Positions 43,459 through 47,210 of a DNA stretch of 47,210 bases are shown here, one piece after another. The first letter of the stretch is position 1. Every line of letters begins with the position of its first letter. Both the position numbers and the translations under genes were made by a program. The notes below the pieces were generated by a model. It had not been told where the DNA came from. It saw only the letters and a program-made list of their open reading frames with translations, and ran no database searches. Location of the stretch: positions 49,121 to 96,330 of the forward strand of contig RWJK01001918.1 in assembly GCA_004335835.1 (NCBI GenBank). Direction: 5' to 3'. The stretch comes from Scenedesmus sp. ARA3. Taxonomy: Eukaryota > Chlorophyta > Chlorophyceae > Sphaeropleales > Scenedesmaceae.

Positions 43459-46400
43459 GGGTACGGCAGCCGCCGCAACCGGCTCATGTCGACTGCGGCC
43501 TGGGTGGCAGCGCTAGCGCTGGTGTTGGTGGTGCGCGTGTGATGGCCCTTGTGTGCATTGACGAGCAGCTGTTATCCAAGCAGCTGTCATCTGTTGCAGA
43601 CAAGGGGCTGATGCACTCGACATCCTGCACCTTTCCTGACCAGGCGGTGGCGCAGCTGCTGTGGCAAGGCAAGCAGGCAGACAGGCAGGCATGAGCAATG
43701 CTGGATGCGGCGGCTGCGTTCCAGCTGTGCAACTGCCCTGGCATGGAAACAGCTGGGCGTTGCTTCCAGGACTCGATGCAGAAAATATGTGTGGGGGTTG
43801 TCTGATGGTGGCTGGATTGGGGGTTGGTGTGGAGGTACTGCATAGGCGCCAGTGTGCTTTTCAGTGTTTAAGCAACTATTCTCAGCACTGACGTGGTGAG
43901 CCCTATGTGGGCTGGGTTGCTGTGGCAAGGGATCTCCCGTGAGCACTGTCAGCAGGCTTGGCAATTCACGCCACCTGATACATGGCGTGTGAGGATTGCT
44001 CAGGGTATGCTCTGCTCGCGGGTTGACAAGCATGTGGGTTGCTTCTGTGTGGCTTGCCCAAGCCCAAAGTATGTTTTATGATTCAAGTTTGCATCTGTCG
44101 GGGCAGAGCGGCCACAGCAGCTGCTGCTACCGCCATGAGTGCGCGGCTGGCTCTGTCCTGGCTGAGAGCAGCTGCAGTAGGTGCTGCAGTAGGTGCTGCA
44201 GTAGGTGCTGCAGGTGCTGCTACTGCCAATGGTTGTGCATGTTGGCCAGCTGGCGGCAGATTCTCTGGTACATGAGCAAGCTGAGAATTACCTATGTTTG
44301 CACATCTGTGGCATCAAGTGCAGCTGTCGGGCTGCCTGGTCATCCCATGACACCGTCAATGTTGCACAGCACCCAGCTGCTCAGGCAACAGTGGCTGCTG
44401 TGTGTATGCATGTCTGATGTTTGCAGTGCCTGCAGCTGCACAGCATGCGTGCCACATGCTCTTCAGCCCATGGCAAGTGCAGTGCTTGTTGAGCTTGCAT
44501 CACTGTCGGCTGGGTGGTCAAGCTACTAGGCTACAGTAGAGTAGGTGCAGCTCAGGCTGTCTGCTTGTTGCAGGGCAGGTAGGTGGGTAGGCAGGGTGGT
44601 TGTGGGTATTATGTGCTGACTTCATCAATGTCCTGTTGGCTGCTGCCGTGGCACCAAATCGTTCATGCAATGCACATTGCTGTGGCTGCGGTTTCGAGCG
44701 TGCAAGTATACTGGCAGACACTGCATTGCTCAGGGTGAAGTCGCTCACTCTGCTTGCTCTGTCATGGAAAGGGGTCACTCGGTGGGGCTATTGCCACCTG
44801 GGCTGTCCTGCACGCATTGCGCTTTGAGCCCTTGATTGCCAATACTCCATCCTTTGAGTCCCTTTCTTTTTTGAACGGGTAGCTCGAATTGCACAAACTT
44901 TATACCAATACGGATACATATGTTACATATATGCTGGTGTGGCAGTGACTTGACGCTGATAAGTCATTACATGTTTTGCTGTACATTGTGCCATACACCT
45001 TTCTGTTTTCTGTTCTCAGAACAGGATCAACATAATAAAACAGGTCATCGACAGCAGTAATGCTCTGGTGCTGCGCCTGGGATCTGGTCTGTGGGTTTGG
45101 CATATGGCACCCGGCTGGCTTGTGTTATGGCTGTGTGGCTGGCTATATGTGGCCAGCCGCACACCACATCAGAGCCTGCAAGGCTCCGAGGCAGCCACAT
45201 TTGATGCTTGGGCTGCATGCAGCTTGTTTGGACAGGCTGTGCTCTGCACATGTTGTGTGCCATGTACAGCAAGCAGGGGAAGCTGCAGAGAAAGGCTGCC
45301 TTTGGCCGCAGACAAATGACACCAGGACAGGGCCGGGCTTGCAGCTGGCACAGCTGCACTGTGGTGTGCTGCGTGGAAGGATTGTGTGCATGTTCGAGAG
45401 GCGTGATGTGTGCACATGTTTCATGGTGAAGTGATGCTCGTGGAACATGTGAGCCCCTTCAGCCTGATCTTTGCCAAAACTTGCATGAACCTGTCACAAC
45501 GCTGTGGCTGCTAGTCACAGCTGTAGTGGATGCAAGGTCTGCTGCAGCGAAGCTGCGCCGCTTGTAATCTGTCACGCAAGTTACACGGCAGCCCCACCTC
45601 AGGCAGTGCTCCCCGCGAGCCTCTACCCAGGACCGCTTATACTACCAGAGAGCATCACTGTTGGAAGCTGCACAAGTAGCCTCGCCCACTGGCTTGCAAG
45701 CAATTGCTGCAAAACAGTTTCGTAACAGATGCACTATAGTTAGCTAACACCACACCAATGACGTGTGTACCCTCCAGTTACACTATCAGCAGCACTAGCA
45801 GGTGCACACATGTCACATGAATCAGTGATTCGCCTGGCTAGCATGCGTTCACTGTATCAATATTGTGCTGCAGCACAGTCGCTCACGTACACAAACAGAT
45901 GCATCACCAATTCATATTGTGCTGCGTTGAATGGCCGTCTGGCGTAGCAAGCCTGCAGGCTTCAGCTGAGGTGAGAACATGTACTGCTGCTACAAGGCCG
46001 CCTTGGTACATGCGGCATGTACCGCAGCTGCAGGATATCCAGATCTTAGCATGATCGACGTCATAAATGCGCAGTCTAGAGCTGCAGGATTCTCTATCTT
46101 TAACAACTCACTGATGCGCATAGGCTCGAGCCGGCTAGCCTTGCCTCGCTGCCCCCTTGGTGCGGGCTTGTAGACATAGTAATCAGCATAATTTGCTCGA
46201 CAACGAAGCAGCCAGCAGCTGGCGGTAATTGCTACTAAGCATGAAAACCAGGCTGTAAACTATGTTACGAGATAGACTTATCCAGGCGTACGCCTGTCTG
46301 CAGTGTCTGCAGTGTGCGTTGAACGAGGCATCATCCTGTTACAGTTTGCGATGTTGGTGGATCCTCGGCCAGCAGATCCCCTCGTAGAGCTTTACTAGAC

Positions 46401-46742
46401 GCTTTAGAATATCACTGTCTGTCAATTACGCAAGGTTCAAGTTGGTTCAAGGCTGTCCTGAGCAGCCTGGCTGAGTTCAAAGGTGAACTTCGCCCTTGCC
46501 AGTTGCGCAGGTGAACATGCACAGCGCATGGTCTTAGGAAATCACTAAAAACTAAGAACGTTCTATCAAACTGTTGTGGGAGAAATAGAAGCTGCCTCGC
46601 TGCCCCCGGAGGTCCTCAATTGATGGAACTGGGCTCTGTACGATGTGTGGCAAATGCTGTTGACGTCAAGCCTTGACGTCCACTTGAAAGGGCTCCAACG
46701 TGCTGCTAACACTGTCGCTGTCCTACCGTGCAGGAATCCGAG
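43459..46742. other. Long intergenic stretch (3.3 kb), no gene recognised
   Basis: Contains the kinase 3' region and probably the promoter of the protease gene. Short frames on both strands show no domain. A small tandem repeat with unit GTAGGTGCTGCA lies at about 44176-44220. AT-rich sequence with ACATATGTTACATATATG stands out near 44915-44935. No tRNA, rRNA or transposon end was recognised. Confidence 0.45.
44174..44222. repeat. 12-bp tandem repeat GTAGGTGCTGCA
   Basis: The unit GTAGGTGCTGCA is repeated about three and a half times, with GCAGGTGCTGCT as the last partial copy. It is an out-of-coding minisatellite in the 3.3-kb gene-poor stretch. Confidence 0.8.
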
Positions 46743-46950
46743 ATGCCTGCGCCCTTTCACAGAATGGGCCTGCTGTGGGGCCCGCTGATGGTGCTGCTGG
46801 CAGCCCTTGCGCTCCCAACATCTGCGCATGCTGAAAGCCCCCCTGATCTTTCAACGATGCCAACCGTGTGGATTGTGCAGCTGAACTACGACCCGGCTGC
46901 CTCCTACGACGGGTCAAAGCCCGGTTTCAAGGCCACCACGCCTGCTGCTC
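46743..46950 (+). CDS. Subtilisin-like serine protease, N-terminal exon (signal peptide and start of I9 propeptide; 3' partial)
   Basis: From ATG 46743 the frame encodes a secretory signal peptide (GLLWGPLMVLLAALALPTSA, cleavage likely after AHA). WIVQLNYDPAASYDGSKPGF and KATTP follow. This strongly resembles the inhibitor-I9 propeptide of S8 subtilases (YIVQL...PAASY.G...GF.AT.P). The exon ends at a GTGAGC donor (46951) in phase 1, 69 codons in; the catalytic domain lies beyond the window. The family makes secreted endopeptidases whose propeptide blocks the active site until cleaved. A CTACCGTGCAG just upstream (46723-46733) could be the acceptor of a 5' leader intron. The identity rests on the short propeptide alone. 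Confidence 0.6.
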
Positions 46951-47210
46951 GTGAGCATGTGCCTGCAGACGGTCGATTTTGCCCAATGAGCCTGTCACTG
47001 GGGAGGTTACTTGTGCAGCTTCATGTGTGATACTGAGCTGCTCGCTCATGCCAGCACTGGCTAGCTGGACTGCACGCAACATTGCTGCAGCAGCTGCTGG
47101 CAGCAGCGCAACCTTTTTAAGGTTGTACACGCATGCGTGTAGTCATCCACTATGGCCAAGCCTGATCCACAAACCATCCTCAAGTCGTCCACAGCGACTG
47201 ACTGGTGCAT

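Noticed and set aside
43459..46742. Possible transposon or hidden gene in the 3.3-kb gene-poor stretch
   Set aside because: No terminal repeats, target-site duplication, transposase motif or conserved frame was visible by eye.
1..47210. tRNA or rRNA genes
   Set aside because: No cloverleaf-like box A/box B pairs or conserved rRNA stretches were recognised.

Overview
The window looks like nuclear DNA of a green alga, probably a chlorophycean of the Sphaeropleales/Scenedesmaceae type. The grounds are many short introns with GTGAGT/GTGCGT donors, TGTAA polyadenylation signals just past two stop codons, heavy CTG/CAG triplet content, an algal Aurora-like kinase, and a MYND protein of a kind I recall as abundant in that group. 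Exons below were assembled by hand from splice signals, reading phase and protein-family conservation; no alignment was run. In every complete model the exon lengths sum to a multiple of three.

Layout. (1) 62-6225 (+): 3' part of an HMT1/ABCB6-type half-size ABC transporter. (2) 6503-10270 (+): MYND zinc-finger protein. (3) 11429-11711 (+): a 47-residue, two-exon microprotein matching Brawnin/UQCC6, a respiratory complex III assembly factor. (4) 11842-18793 (+): membrane-tailed NFX1-type zinc-finger protein. (5) 19364-24789 (+): F-box-like/leucine-rich-repeat protein, followed by a degenerate GGCAGTGA array. (6) 26991-28543 (+): YacP-like NYN-domain ribonuclease with a probable plastid-targeting first exon. 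(7) 28544-30636: mostly empty, with one doubtful coding stretch. (8) 31024-35728 (-): SEC12/PREB-like Sar1 exchange factor, with one transmembrane segment and a C-terminal HDEL. (9) 36324-38301 (+): phosphatidylglycerophosphate synthase, divergent from SEC12. (10) 39226-43458 (+): Aurora-like (CALK-type) kinase with one GC-AG intron. (11) 43459-46742: no gene recognised. (12) 46743 onward (+): signal peptide and propeptide start of a subtilisin-like protease, cut by the window end. The genes look like unrelated housekeeping and signalling genes, as expected in a eukaryote; no operon-like pathway is evident.

The most striking signal is not a gene. Most of the multi-exon genes carry degraded tandem copies ('echoes') of their own exon ends together with the adjoining splice site. 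Examples are the ABC transporter at nearly every junction, three extra copies of an NFX1 exon end, a 110-bp unit repeated four times and a ~50-bp donor-containing unit repeated about ten times in SEC12, and four copies of the HDEL-stop terminus. Many introns also end in a long (CTG)n run that merges into the CAG acceptor. Together these suggest that introns here arise or grow by tandem duplication across AG|GT junctions and are seeded by triplet repeats.
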